NCBI GenBank assembly: GCA_013076295.1
Contig: RQOL01000466.1
Coordinates: forward strand, 1,860,001-1,924,000
Origin: Sanderia malayensis
Lineage: Eukaryota; Cnidaria; Scyphozoa; Semaeostomeae; Pelagiidae
DNA length: 64,000 bases
Direction: 5' to 3'
Shown here: positions 13,001-26,076 of the stretch, piece after piece
Position numbering within the stretch: the stretch's first letter is position 1
Layout: each line of letters begins with the position of its first letter
Notes under the pieces: model-generated
The model's database searches: none
What the model saw: the letters and a program-made list of their open reading frames with translations, nothing else
What the model was told of the DNA's origin: nothing
Program-made: the position numbers and the translations under genes

Positions 13001-14835
13001 CTTGGTAATGAATTGGCAGAAGTACCAAATGGCAACTTCTACATGCCTTCAGGTAAGCTGATCAGTTGTCCTAAACATTTTAGTATGCTTTTGCAGATAC
13101 GTCACACACATGTTGCTCATGTCAACATCATCATAATAATCATGACGTAGATGTGAAGATTAAATAAGAGAAGGATCTGGGAACAAGGCGACGATAAACA
13201 ACTGGTCAATATAAAAGTGATAATGAGATTTCACAAGATAACCAAGCCCCAGATTAGCACATTGAAGGTGCAAGACGCGATTTGATTTCAAAATCTATCA
13301 ACGGCTTTTTCCAATGGCGTCTCCGCCACCTTTCAGTTTCTTCCCATGCACCACAATGCGGGACCAAATCAAAGCAGCGAGAAGCTGTCGTTTCTGCAGA
13401 CCAGCAAGGGCGCCTTCACTAATTGGGATCTTGATCTTGTGAATTCATTATACCTCGTCAAGCACACGAGTTGTGGAAAACAGGTCTTGCTTTTACGTCA
13501 ACTCAGATTAGTTGCATTCATGTTGTTGTTGTTGTTGTTGCTGGTTGTGTCGATTGTGAAAATGCCGAAGATTATGATTATGATGATGATGATGAGCTTT
13601 TTTGCTGTATGCACAGTGGTGCAGTTGGTTACATTTGACTATGAATAAATGTTCACAAGACGTATTTTCAATGTCATTCACTACATATTATTTTGAGACA
13701 GAGGGGTAAAACGTGCGAAAAAGAGTGCACAGAAATCTGTTTCAAAATTCTCATTTCATCTACATGGTATTGCGGTGAAGAGCCGTTGTCACAAAGTCTT
13801 TTTAAGTTGTCACAGTGACGTGGGATCATCCACCAGAGTCTCTCCCGAGATGATACACAAGAAAGCGAAACATAAATTTCTACTCATTCATTCTGCATTT
13901 CCCTTCTCTCTTTCTCTCTCTCTCTTGCTATTAATACAGTTAGGGTTGGATATTTCTAATAAGTCATCTAGGTGTTCAAGACCGCATTAGACTTGTTAAA
14001 AGCGATCGAAGTAACTCTATTAACGTGTCAGGATTTATTGTTTAACATCATTTGACATTCTATTAAGCAGTGGCTTCAATCTCAATCTTTGACTACCCAA
14101 TTTTCGTATCTACTTCAAGCTTGTCAAACCATATTTTTTCTACTTTCATTTCATCCATTCATTCTCAGTGTCAAGTTGCAACACGATGGCTCGCATCCCG
14201 TTGCCCGAAGTCAAGAAAAAGCAAACTCTACCAATATAAGTCATTACACTGCTGTTATAAGGCATATTAATTAAGTAGTATCTTATGTTTTATTTATTTC
14301 AGGCCTGAGTCCACGTGCACCATACATGCTACCAATGGTAAGCAACTCTATACACATGAAAAACCAAAGACTAGCAATAATGCCACGAACTTCAATTGAT
14401 GCGAGCGTCGATGTAACAGCAGCGAAAAGAAAACGATTATTTTATGATACTCAACAACACCCTTGCACGGGGGTATATCAATGCTCGTTAAACTGTAATA
14501 ATAATAACAATAATAATAAGAACAATAATGATGATCCGATGAACTTCAATGCAAACTTATCATCCAAAGCCCACGACACATTTTCCTGCCTCATTTATCC
14601 CTGTCCAACGAGTTTTCACGCGACGAACAACCTTCCTGGAAAACACCCGTTCAATCCAATGGACTTGAGTGCGTACGATCAGTCGGAGATGCTTTCAAGA
14701 AAGCAAAGAATGATTGATGCATTAATGCACCATCATGGAAAGGCATCATGTAGTTGTTGTTGGAAAAATGACAGCATAACGCTCGGATTGAATTCACAAT
14801 TTTGTCACGCAAGCGAGCCACACCCAGTTGTTTGA
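10016..14835 (+). CDS. T-box transcription factor, subfamily uncertain
   Basis: Coding exons: 10018-10307 (exon opens 10016), 11419-11695, 11860-12006, 12275-12348, 12967-13052, 14303-14835. They join in phase to 468 residues. Residues 20-30 contain FSISSIL, a textbook eh1 Groucho/TLE-recruiting motif, so repression is likely. The T-box covers roughly residues 65-260: LWDVFHDVGTEMVITKSGRR, then RMFPALKV, NSLHKYQPRIHIV, FPETSFMAVTAYQ, and the closing ITQLKIDNNPFAKGFRD. The VPADNYRYKYH stretch and VTGKA are nearest Tbx4/5 and Tbx2/3/6 types, while the N-terminal eh1 placement recalls Tbx20. I cannot place it firmly. The C-terminal exon is poorly conserved and encodes a poly-Asn run from an AAT microsatellite. 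Likely a nuclear DNA-binding developmental regulator. Confidence 0.9.
10777..10972. mobile_element. Degenerate MITE-like element, ACCGTAAATCC family
   Basis: Starts ACCGTAAATCCTCC, the same end as the clearer element at 53066-53338, and ends in GCGCCCCC and GCCCCGGGC words typical of that family. It lies in the first coding intron of the T-box gene. The right inverted end is decayed, so the limits are approximate. Confidence 0.4.
13515..13600. repeat. GTT and GAT microsatellites in a T-box intron
   Basis: A GTT run (about 13522-13540) and a GAT/ATG run (about 13568-13596) lie in the 1.25-kb last intron. Nothing else is supported in that intron. Confidence 0.6.
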
Positions 14836-15154
14836 ATTGGGAAATGTCATTCAAGACACCATCTGGCTTTGCCAACTCGTCGTGCTCAGATAATCGGAGA
14901 AAGAAATTTTTGAAACATCTTATCATGGAAAAATATTGTTTCTTTGACTGACAAGCCCAAAGAAAATAAGGTACATGACCTTTGACATTTGGCAGCTTGA
15001 CAATGACCTTTGACCTAAGTTTTCTTTTTAACAAGGTGTGTTATGTCCTGTAGCCTTTGCTCTTATCCATTTATTGTCTGTGTTTGACCAATGATCTCTT
15101 TATCCGACTATGAAATCTGACAAAATGACCCTTGGCCGGAATATAATGATTTCA

Positions 15155-15295
15155 AATAAAAGCATCATATTCAATGAACGTTTTAGATAATGTGTGTATA
15201 TTTGCTTGTTTGCTTGTGTGTATGTATGTGTGTATTCTTAAAGTTCCCAGATAATATCAACTTTGACAGTGATAAAGTATAATTTTGTAAATAAA
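15155..15295 (+). terminator. Poly(A) signals of the T-box gene
   Basis: AATAAA occurs at 15155-15160 and 15290-15295, about 320 and 455 bases after the stop codon. Either or both could direct 3' end formation. Between 15300 and 16391 I see no gene. Confidence 0.45.
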
Positions 15296-16391
15296 ATGTA
15301 AATCAAACTATTGTTATTATAATATTTTTCTTCATCAGCCTTGATGCATAATTGCATATTGTATACAGCATATCCAAATTTCTTATGAATTTTTAAGCTC
15401 GATCAATCTGTATATTGATTGTAATAGTAGGACGTGTGTTGATATAATACATTATAACATTTTAAAAATGTGTACATTGTATCATCTTAATTGAATTCCT
15501 CTTATGAACTGATTCATTTCAAACAAGTTCGTCTTTGCATGTCAGCTCTTTCGACGTTTTAGGCAAAAGTCCCTGGCACTTGTAAAGGTACCAAAACAAG
15601 GCTATCAACCTATAAACTTCATTTTTTGTGAGCTTTGTTACCCCCCTTCGCCCCTACTCTTTTAAGACAATGCTACTCTAAAATATTTCGGCCGCTATAC
15701 TTGAGGACTGCAACAATGACCAAACAGAACTTTTTCTTTTTATAACGTCACATTTGTGGTTCATTATGCTGATTCAAGCATTGACATTGGTATTACCATA
15801 CCTGTACGCATTGTTTTGTTGTCCCTGCCTTGCTACAATTATCAAACACATGTCACGTGACTGAACCGAGGGTGTGACGTCAAGTAAATAGAATGAAATC
15901 GTTTTGAGAGGGTTTTACTCCATACTAGTCAAACTTGGATAATGGCTGACTGCTACTGAAAAAGTCATTGCATGGTGCATTCGCATGCCAGTGTATGCTG
16001 TTGCAGTGTAAAAGCTGTCTTTGACTGAATGAACCTGGGTAAGTTACTCCTCTCCTTAGTTCCGAACATACAACAAACAAAGCTACACGACGTTTGATTC
16101 AAAAACAAATATGCGTGTATTGTCCAGCAGATCATATACTATTAAAGATGCACCCAGCGACAAGCACTGTGATAATATAAGGTTTATGCAATAGAATAGT
16201 AGTAGTTAATTTTGTGTCATAAATTTTGGAGAAACTGAAAATACACATTCAATACAGCAGTTTCTCTGAAATAAAACATGATTAGCCGTTCTGTACAACT
16301 CAAAGATTGTTTGCAAACCCGACTGACATTAGATGGAGTAACAATAGGTTGTATGAAGGTGCTGCTTTGCCACTGCTTTACTTTACAATAA

Positions 16392-19300
16392 ATGTTTGTG
16401 TTGCAACATAGCACTGAGATCAGCATAATGAACAGCATGGAAATCAACAGACCAAGAGCACCCTATGCATCCATTCTGTATCCAGTAAAATACAAGAAGA
16501 TGGAGCACGAAGAACCACTGTTTGCATTGATAAACCGAGGTAGGAACTGGAACATGGTTTGTACTAGAGCTAAGACATACACATGAACAGGGACGTAGCC
16601 AAGAATTTGGAAATGGAGCCGCAAGCCACATATAAAAATTTTAAAAATAGGATTTTTATTATGGAAATAATTGACGTTTTTAGGCATTTATCTTGAATGA
16701 ATTTATACCAGTCTGGATAGTTACTTATCTTTTTAAAAAGAGGGCCGTGGCTACGTCCCTGCGTCAAGATTGAGGCGGGCATAAAACATTGGGGCACCAC
16801 TGCTCTCATTGTAAATGCTTCTTACGCGCATGGGCACTTTAGTACATTAACTGAATACTTGGGGCCCCCCAACTCCGTTGTCCCTGCCAAGAACTATCTG
16901 GATAGTATAGTAACTATGGACATTTCAAAGCTATTGCAGTTATATTTGTGGAAATCATAGAATTTCCGAAATCTCTTTTCATTTATTCGCATTTATCTAC
17001 GTGACACGAATCGTGTAGAAATGAATTGCTCGGCTGGAAACATATTGTGACTACCCACGTGGGTTTATTTGTTCAGTGGATAAATAATTGAATGGTTGTG
17101 TATTTGTTTATTGTAATGGTTGCTCTGCTGTTGGTTGCTATATAAGTCACAGGGATATGAAGAAATTAATTGCACAATTAATTCATATCGAGCATCGCAA
17201 ATAGAGTCGTGTTTGCATTTTCTGATCCTCTATTTGGATTTGCTATTTGTCGCAAAAGAAAACAAAGTCACGAATGTGCACGTGGGAGATATACTGAAAA
17301 CAGTTTAATCGCAAATTGGGCAGGCATTTTGGTGAAAGCAAATTCATTACAAGCTTTTTCAACAAACTTCAAAGTGGAAGGTACCGTGAAATTTCGCAGA
17401 TGTTTCACATTTTTCTCTCAATGATCCTGAATTGATTTTATTCGTTTAAGTATTAATACACGTTGCTCTCTTTTAATATATATACCCAACATTGTCATAA
17501 GACATCAAATGAACAATTAAATGCTGTACATTCGCTAAATCGGTCTTCTAAACATTACAATTTATTATTAATCGTAATTCTCAAACAAAAATTGTTGCTT
17601 TGGTGTTAGTGTTTAATCACCATGGTTTTTATTTTCGGTAATGATAACCCACAAAACCATTTTGGTTTGCAGGTAATCAATAATTAACCATTGGAGACAT
17701 CATTACCTTTGTCTATTCATAAGTAAATGGTGCAATCAAATCACTATGAAAGATTTCTCATTCAACCAAAAACAGGGCAACCACAAACTTCTAAAGAGCA
17801 TTTCTTTCAAACCATGTTTTTCACTTTGCAATGAAATCTAGAAATAGGCCTCTTTCATGGATGCCCACATAATTAAATTTTCAATAGGTTTCTCAGCATT
17901 TTTTGCACCTCCTGTTGTTACCTACCAACTCCTGCTGTGATGTTTTCTAAAATTATTCACAATACCATGATCAGAGCAGCAGTACACATGGTATAAGCTT
18001 TGGGATTTCAGAATATATCATCAGTGTAAAGACTCGAGTGAATGTGTTGAGATTCATGTTTGATTTACACGATGCCTTCGTTTACTATTTTAGGTACAGT
18101 GGCATCAGCCCCCTTTCCAGCTGCCAATGGGGATTCCCATGGAAAGGGTAGCTACCAGCATCATTTGCTCGGCCATCATCATAATCAGTTTGAAAAAGAT
18201 GTACCTCAAAATTTTGCCAAAAGAACTACACTAGAGCAACATACAAGGAAGCAGCATTTTGTGGCAGGCAGGGTAACTAAAACTTTGAGTGCTCTTTGCA
18301 TTGCTCTGTACTTAATGCCTCTGCTTAACACTCTTAATCACGTTTCATTGTCATCACTTCCCACACCAACATGAGGCTGGCTCTTGCTTGCTATGCCTCA
18401 GTAATTAAATGCTACATACTGATTAATATGATGGAGCAAGTTTCAAACTCACCAATCAATTAGCCTTTCCTTCAGATTGATCCTTCTCCAATCCTCGAGC
18501 CAGGAGCTTTTCCAATTACTTGTGATTCATTTGTATTTCTGTCATTTTGTTGCACCTAAAACAAACAAAGTATAGCGTTGTTTCAATAGAAGACAATGAG
18601 AGTATACATACATCTTTCCGTAGCCACAAGGTGGTTCTGCAAGCAATGGTCTTCTTTATGGAAGTGGCCCAGCCACTGCACCCCAATTGGGAGGTCATTG
18701 TGTTCCAAGTGATAGAAACAGCAATAACAATGATACAGATCTGAACAAAAGAAAGCATGCTGGATTTCTGTATGGCTTTGAAGACACACAAGTTGGCCAG
18801 CCTACAGCAAGGAAGACAAAAACTGGTTTGCCATCATGGATGCAAGATAAATCGTAAGGTTTTGAGATGTATCTAGACATTGTGGAATCAACATATTATT
18901 CATGTTTTTGCTCAAATTTTGTTGCTCTTCCTTGCAGCTCTGCTGAGCTTCGAAAACGCGATATGCAGGCAAGAGAAATTGGTATGTGGTTGGGTTTTTT
19001 CACAAATAGAATAGTCTTATTAATACACTATTATATTCAAGTGAAAGTTTTTATCATGGGTGTTGATGCTTCCTTTCAGAGGATGACATAACTCGAAGCA
19101 GATTAGAAAAGGCAAGACAGATGACAAAGAAACAGGCAGAGCAGAAAAAAGTAATCACAATTTTTCCTCCAGAATTTGCATGCTGCATATAAAACATTGC
19201 AAATAGAAATCAAAGAAATGTCAAGCATTATCCTATCTATTCACAATCGCAAATTTTTTATTTCCCCTAGGATTTGGAAATGCTACAGAGCTATCGCCCA

Positions 19301-22300
19301 TGGGGTAAACCTGGAGGAGGGGCACCAAGGGTAAGCTCTCTGCGCACTTAAAACAACAGTTAGTTAACTTGTTTAATATAGAATAAGGGTGGCTTGCTCT
19401 TCCACCGAATAGGTTTACTTGCAGAGGCAGAAGCAATGTTGTTCTATAGTAGTTGGTAAGGGTTTTTGTGTTTATATCTTGATAGAAGATTGATGGAGAT
19501 AAGACCACAACGTCCAGAACAAGAGAGGTCGAACATCTTACTCGTGACAGTGTAAGTGGAGACTTCTTGTGTATTTCAATTCGAGCTTTTAAAACTATGA
19601 TCTAATTTTCACACCAGACTGCCCAACTATGCTATTTATAGTTCATTGCATGACGTAAAGTTTACTTAGTTTCATGACACATTGTTTATAAGATTTTTTC
19701 TTCCGTGCAGGCGCAGGTTTTGCCCCTTGGTAAGCCAGGGTATGGGGCCCCAAATCGATCCGACTCTGGAAGGGTATTGACAAAGTTACAAGGTGACAAT
19801 CATATTCGTATTCAAGCTCACAAAGATGGCAGGCCGATTGATTATCTTCCACCGCCAATGGTAATTTCAAATAGTCTTTTCTTATCAACTCAACCTATCA
19901 ATGTTCTTTTTCTCTATTATTATTTGTCTGTATTAATCATTTCCTTACCAGTATTGTAAAGTTTCTTTTCATTCTTTCCAAAGAAAAACCAGCATGCCTA
20001 CGAATACAGAACAGAATTGGGTGAGAATTGGTTTCATAATTTTTATGCGCTTTATTTGCGTTATATTTTATGTTTCTTATGTGACTACGATAATTTATTT
20101 TTTTTGCAAATCCATAGACCGACAGGCCGAAGAATCAAGGATAAGAAGAAACCATCAAAGAGAAGATGAGTTCAAAAAGGACATTGAAACTGTAATTAGT
20201 TTTATCCACGTTTTATCAAATCTTTTCTACAATTGCCTAGCTGCAATGTAGATTCTTCTTGACCACGATTTTCAGATTTTATTCAACTATTTCTCTTTTT
20301 TTATTTCAGCTGAATTACAACCCGTACGGTCGGCCTGGGGCTGGCGCACCTCTCAAAGACCAAGATGGTAAGTGACAACAATTATCGGTTATAGAGCTGT
20401 ATACGTAAGCTGATAACAATCACGACCAGTGGATAAGAGCTGTATACGCTAGTGCACAGTATGTTCAATATTCTCCACCCTGCTATTTTCCTTGCATCGC
20501 TCTCATTGAGTCTCTTGTTTCCAGGGTCACCGAGAACTGGCCTACCATTGCAATTTTCAAACGATATCTATGAATTAAGACAGACAGAGCCAAGACATGG
20601 AAACACATTTGCCAACAATGGTAACTTAGCTGATTATATTTGAATTCATCGTTAAATAATACTCTTGCTTGCTTATTACTTTAAGCGAATATAAATGTTA
20701 ACATGAAGGAGCTTATATGGGTTTATTTGTTTTGTAGAAGCAGAGGAAGAACAACAAGTAAGTGACTAATATTGATTGCAACTCTGGTCAGCTTTGGCTA
20801 ACTTCTAATAGCTTTGATTTAGTTTTCATTAACTTTGGGTGGCTTTGATTAGCGTTGGTTTGGATTTGATTGGCTTTGGCTTGGATTTGGTTTAGCTTGG
20901 ATTAACTTTAATTAACTTTGATCAGCTTTCGTTACTCAATCATTTATCCATATTTATGTGACATGGCATCACATTTGTTGCCAGCATCATGCTCATACCT
21001 ATTTCATTATTGCTTTCAGCTTTTGATACGAAAGCACAACAAACCAGCTCCTCTTGCTAAACCTGAACAAGATTCGAAAGATATCGTGAGGCCAATTTAC
21101 TTTGATTATCTTATGAGTTCGTGCGTCTTAATAAACATAGAATGTCAAAACTCACTAACTTTGTTTCTATTTATACTTTTCTCTTTTATAGAATGATGGG
21201 TTCCAATTTGGAATGCCAGGAGGTGGCGCACCAATAAGAGACAGCAAAGGCAATGTTATGGCGCATGCGCCACGTACACTGATCAAAGACAGAACTGGAG
21301 CAATAGTCAAATCATCAACACGCAAATCGAACACCTCAGGGAATGAGTATTTTCCGTTTGGAAAACCCGGTGCTGGTGCACCGATTAAAAATGAAAAGGG
21401 ACATCTTCAGACTAACGTGGCTGGAAAAATAGACAGAGCAAAACTGGTTTGTTCGTTTTCTTGATAATACTTGCATTGCGTTGCGGTTATCATTAAGTGT
21501 AGCCCAGTGAAAATTTGCGGAGTTTGAGTGATAACTTGATTTTCTGTTACTATTTGTTCCAGGGAAGAGATGGAAATTCTGAAAATTTACAATCCAAAAA
21601 AGAGTATTTGAGCATGCTTCGTAAGTTTATAAGAAAATATATTTCATCTCAGATCAAATATTACTTCAATCCTACTCTTGATAATTTTGAAACACAATGT
21701 CAAATCTTGTACTTTTTAGAGAGAATGCAGGAAGAGAGAGAAGTACAAAAGCATAAAGAACGCAATGAAAGACTTGAGCCAGTGAGTTTTGTCTATTTTA
21801 ATTTGCTAGTAATTTTTTCGTAATTCATTGGAAAGAGTTAGACACAGCGTTTTTCATGTAACATTGCCATCATACCACCCTTTGGGGGTAATTTAGTGCA
21901 GTTTCGTTACCCGTTTTCCTTGTAGGCTCCCGAGGTATCCACCTGGATAAAGAGAGGAAGGGTTGGCCAGCCTCGTTATGACCCAAATACAAACGAGATC
22001 AGAGCAAATCCACTGGCAACGTCAGACATAACGAGACAGGTGCGTGCTTCAGTATTCTAGTGCTTGAAAAGTGAATGCAATAATGATATTTTTCTATATT
22101 CTTAAAAGAAATTGGGAGAATACGTCTTGATATTCTCGATGCCGATTCGTTTCTTTGCAGAAGATGAATATTCATCAACAAGCCTCGGATCGAAGCAAAG
22201 ACTACCATGATCAGCTGGATGCATTTTCGCGCCAACGTGAGGCTCAAAAGCAAAAGGATCTCTTGGAACAGAGGCAAAAATCCGTCGAGGTCAGAACTCA

Positions 22301-22747
22301 TTTTATTAAAGAGGTTTTTCCACAACTGTTAATAATAAAACCTGTTTGTTATTACTCGCATTATCAAACTTTCTAAACCAGATTTATAATAATTTTGTTT
22401 ACTCAGCATGCTCGTACAATGGAAAGTGTTTGGGGACGTCCTGGTAACGGAGCACCACTTGACAACACAAAACGAGCTAAAGGTACGCGACGATGTCACT
22501 TACGTCAGCTTCATTCACTCTTCCTTATTCCTCTATCGTTGCGCCACCTCTTGGCATTCCAAACTTGTTTTTCTAGCGTTATAATGAACAAGTTCTTTGC
22601 AGTACTTTCTGCTTTTCAAATGCCTGACCTTAATACACAAACACCACACAAACGTTAGCTATTCAATTCAATTACAGTCGTGTATATTTTCTTTTTTCAG
22701 TGGACATGAATCCAGTTGATTTTGGGATGAAATACAGGGACAATTAA
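16392..22747 (+). CDS. GKPGxGAP-repeat coiled-coil protein, CSPP1-like
   Basis: Exons: 16392-16539, 18094-18272, 18624-18853, 18938-18981, 19080-19150, 19271-19330, 19486-19551, 19711-19860, 19984-20020, 20118-20191, 20310-20367, 20525-20620, 20738-20757, 21020-21085, 21192-21446, 21563-21620, 21720-21781, 21926-22039, 22161-22289, 22407-22482, 22701-22747. They join in phase to about 679 residues. Six copies of a glycine-proline motif stand out: GKPGGGAP, GKPGYGAP, GRPGAGAP, GMPGGGAP, GKPGAGAP and GRPGNGAP. Between them lie charged, Glu/Arg/Gln-rich likely helical segments. Vertebrate centrosome and spindle pole protein CSPP1 has a closely similar NPWGKGGGGAPL motif, so a microtubule, centrosome or cilium role is inferred. 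The first exon is the least certain: its phase fits but no homology supports it. Confidence 0.72.
16588..16761. mobile_element. hAT-like MITE in intron 1 of the CSPP1-like gene
   Basis: Perfect terminal inverted repeats CAGGGACGTAGCCA and TGGCTACGTCCCTG bound 174 bases. The CAGGG start and this TIR wording are typical of non-autonomous hAT elements. I could not find a convincing 8-bp target duplication. Confidence 0.65.
20780..20935. repeat. Degenerate GCTTTGGTTA-type minisatellite in an intron
   Basis: About a dozen imperfect copies of a 10-14 base word related to GCTTTGGTTA or GGATTTGGTT fill this part of an intron of the CSPP1-like gene. Not coding. Confidence 0.6.
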
Positions 22748-22928
22748 GTTTGCACGAGCAATAATTTCACGTCTGAGGAGACAAATAATTTCGTCCATAA
22801 AGGACTCATTACTCGCAATAATTTCAAAACTTTGTTCGGAGGAAGAACCTAAACTATTTATATAATAACTTCTAGTGTTAAGAATTCTTTATTTCAATTT
22901 GTATAATCGTAGCAGCAATTTGTAACTC

Positions 22929-22934
22929 ATTAAA
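22929..22934 (+). terminator. Poly(A) signal of the CSPP1-like gene
   Basis: ATTAAA lies 182 bases after the stop, the only near-consensus signal there. Confidence 0.45.
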
Positions 22935-22939
22935 GTTTT

Positions 22940-25038
22940 TGTTCATTTTTTGAATTTCATCCCTTACATGCTTTTATTTCGATGCTCACTTGTATATTAC
23001 ATATTATATCTAAAAATTGTTACGCATTCAATTCAGTACCATTGGGTTTTTTTCTCTCCTATTCTCGATTTGCTACACAGTGCATTGCATGCTACACAGT
23101 GCATGAACTATTAGTTCTAGTTTACGATGCGTTATTAGAAAATTTCAAACATGTAAAATGCATGGTTTATGGTGCATTTATTAACACAATAGATCAAACA
23201 AGGTGCTTGTTTCAAGATAACACCGTGGAATTTGATTTGATTGAAAATATTAACAATTAATCGTACCTCTGTATACGCCATAAGCTATTTAAATTCATAT
23301 CTTATGGCACATGGAGCTAAAAGACGTTCAGTTTTGTGGCACATGTATAGGAATCGTTTGTTGATGAGAATTTGCATAACAGAGTTGCGAAATTCTGAAT
23401 ATACCAGTGTACGTACATAATTTTAGAAAAATTTGGGTATTTATACATAAATACATGGCCCGACGAATGGTAAGTTTAGGTATAGCGCAAATGAAAATTT
23501 GACTTGAATGATTGTCAATGGCTGATTGTTCAAGTGTTCCAATGGGCCTTTGCATGCGAAAAGCTGGGCGCCAAAGTACCACGGGATGCTATGTTATCAA
23601 AATGAAAAGTTATCTAAACTATCAAGTGCCTTTGAACTTTGAATTGAAGAAAGATATTTCGATAAAACACTATATAATACGATACTATATTAACAGTTCA
23701 CTGCACTTTATTCATAGGTAATGAATAATGGGTATTGGAAATATGAGTTACCACTGAAGTGACACCTAAGGTATCCATTGCACACATGTGCCGCTGTTTC
23801 TGATAGAACATAATGGAGTTTATCATTCCGTCATACGAAGTAATGCGCCAATTTCGAAAGTATTGTTCGCAAAATTACTGATAATCCTTGCCAATTCATA
23901 GCGTATGAATGCGAGTATAGATAGCACCCATTTGCCACCAGTCGAGGTCAAATTACGTTCAATAGAATGTTTCATTGAATCCTTCGCTTGGCCACGTACT
24001 TGATCAGTCTTAATGGCCTATGCATGAATTGCGCAAATTATCAACATTGTGCTGCTTACTTAGCGGAACAGGCCAACCTCGACACAAGCAACACATTTCT
24101 GCAAAGTGAAAATCAGTACAAAGGAACATTTATAACAGTTAAATTCATAAAAACAGTCGTGAAATGGATTTTAGTTTCTGCTCACAGGTATGCATATAAT
24201 AATACATATATATATATATGGAATCTTTAGGCCTTTTGGTTTCGCATATTTTTTATCTCTAATCGCAGCATATGGCAACATTTGCAGAATTCGTGCAGCT
24301 AATTTTGTTGCACAATCAGACTTGCTGTATTGCATTTACTTTGTGATTAATTGTAAGCTCTCTTGAACTGTATTTTGCAATGTTCTTTTGAAAAAAAGCC
24401 GGTTTTTGCATCTGAATTTGGCAAAGGTAAGTATTGCGGCTTTGTTTCACGGATCACTGATTTTGGCAAATTCAGGTCGCATTATTGGATAGAGTTGAGC
24501 ATAAATGGGTGACAAAAGAAAAGATTATTTCTATCATAGGTATTATCAAAAAAGAAAACCTCTGCTAGATTAGATCAATAGATGGGTAAAATTGGTATTC
24601 ATGTATGTGACTCCCAACGGAGTTCGTCAATTGGCCACAAGTTCCAGTCAAAGCAAATCATATGCTCCTGTTTAGATAACATGTCAATCAAAGTGCTATT
24701 TGATTTTGAAAATTGAATCAATTTCATTCAACTAATCTATCATCATCTGGGATACGCTTTGCTAAAAAGTTTACCGTAAAGCCCCGAAAATCCATACAAA
24801 ATCTCGTATTGAAGTGCTAATGCAACGAAATTTTACATGGTGTTTTTATTTCAAAATACTATAGATTTGCAAATTATGTATACTTTTTTCTCTATTAACC
24901 TTCAAAGTAGGCAATTTTGACATTTTTCATGCGAAAAAAGAACATCACTGTCATGTCATCAAACGTTGTGTCTGCAACGTCAAACAAGCTTTCTTCTATA
25001 TATACGACATGTATAAATAGTTAACTAAACTTTTACTA
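22940..25038. other. Gap upstream of the bZIP exons
   Basis: No gene is supported on either strand. The first exon or exons and promoter of the bZIP gene may lie here, but none can be recognised. AT-rich, with a short TA microsatellite near 24205. Confidence 0.4.
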
Positions 25039-26076
25039 ATGAATGGCTGTGTTTTTATTCAGCAAATTCCGGTAGTTCTTCAAGAATCTCCCCAACCATC
25101 ACCAACATCATCGGTTGAGCCGCTAGATCTTCAAGACATCGGAGATCTACCAGTTAAATTAGAGCTCAGATATGCCATAGAGTCAAGAAGGAATGAAAGA
25201 GGACTAGATATGCCTGTTTTATATGACAAAAGGAAAACGGCTAAACCAAACGTATGTATGCCAACAACTTTTTTGTTCGTGTGTCTAAGGCATTGGATTA
25301 AATAAAAACATTGTTCTTCAAGGAAATGCAAAATTTACAGAAATTGATTTGTAATTTGAAATTGTTTCGTAACTTGTTGCTATAATCCCTGAATAGTTAG
25401 AGCACAGAATATACATGCGGCCTTGCCCCTCGAAAAATTGAAACAATTTTATTAACTTTACATGCTTGGAGTAATTTTGAAAAATGGAATGAATTATTTC
25501 ATCTGCATTTTTGGAAAAGCTGCTTGTATTCGCAAATGCGTTCTCACCTCTCCTATTGTTTTGCTAAGAATTTTATCATAATACATTGCATCTTTTGTTA
25601 TATTTCTATTGTTGTGTCAATTCATCGATTATTTTGTCCTATCGTGTCTCGGGCAATTGTTCGCACTGATGCATGAGCAAAATTCTGCAACGTTTTTTGT
25701 TCCAATTGTTTTGCAGTTAACTTACGAAGAGGAGGAAAAGAGAATAATTAGAAGACAAAGAAATAAAGTTGCAGCATCAAAGTGTAGGGTAAAAAGAAAA
25801 AATCACGTCAAAACACTTTTAGAGGTAATATGCTTCATTGAATGTTGCTTCCATTAAATTTTATGATTTTTGACAAGTTAAAGACAGACAAGATTTGAGT
25901 TTATTTGACTTTGTTATTGTTAGCAATCAGATGAATTGACGAGGTCAAACAATCAACTCGAAGCTGAAATAGCCGAGCTTCGAAAAGAAAAAGACAAGCT
26001 AATGGAAGCTCTGAGAACACATATGTGTATGAAGCATCAGCAGGTACCCGAACGTAGGATTAGAAATGCAGCATAG
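25039..26076 (+). CDS. bZIP transcription factor, ATF3/JDP2/Fos type (5' end uncertain)
   Basis: Three exons: 25063-25251 (or from an ATG at 25039), 25717-25824 and 25924-26076, all phase 0. They give 149-157 residues. The basic region contains RNKVAASKCR, which fits the N-x-x-A-A-x-x-C-R signature of the AP-1/ATF3 group. It is preceded by LTYEEEEKR like the LTxEEExRR of Fos and ATF3. The zipper follows across an exon boundary placed as in Fos and ATF3, and ends with a His and Cys (RTHMC) where those proteins have HxxxC. It should bind AP-1 or CRE sites as a dimer. The first exon opens either at an ATG or at a CAG acceptor, so upstream exons may exist. The last exon could instead splice at CAG/GTACCC (26043). 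Confidence 0.8.

Noticed and set aside
18094..18150. Alternative frame VQWHQPPFQLP ending at a GTAGCT donor
   Set aside because: Phase from the preceding exon and the following phase-0 exon both favour the other frame through 18272. Not fully excluded as alternative splicing.
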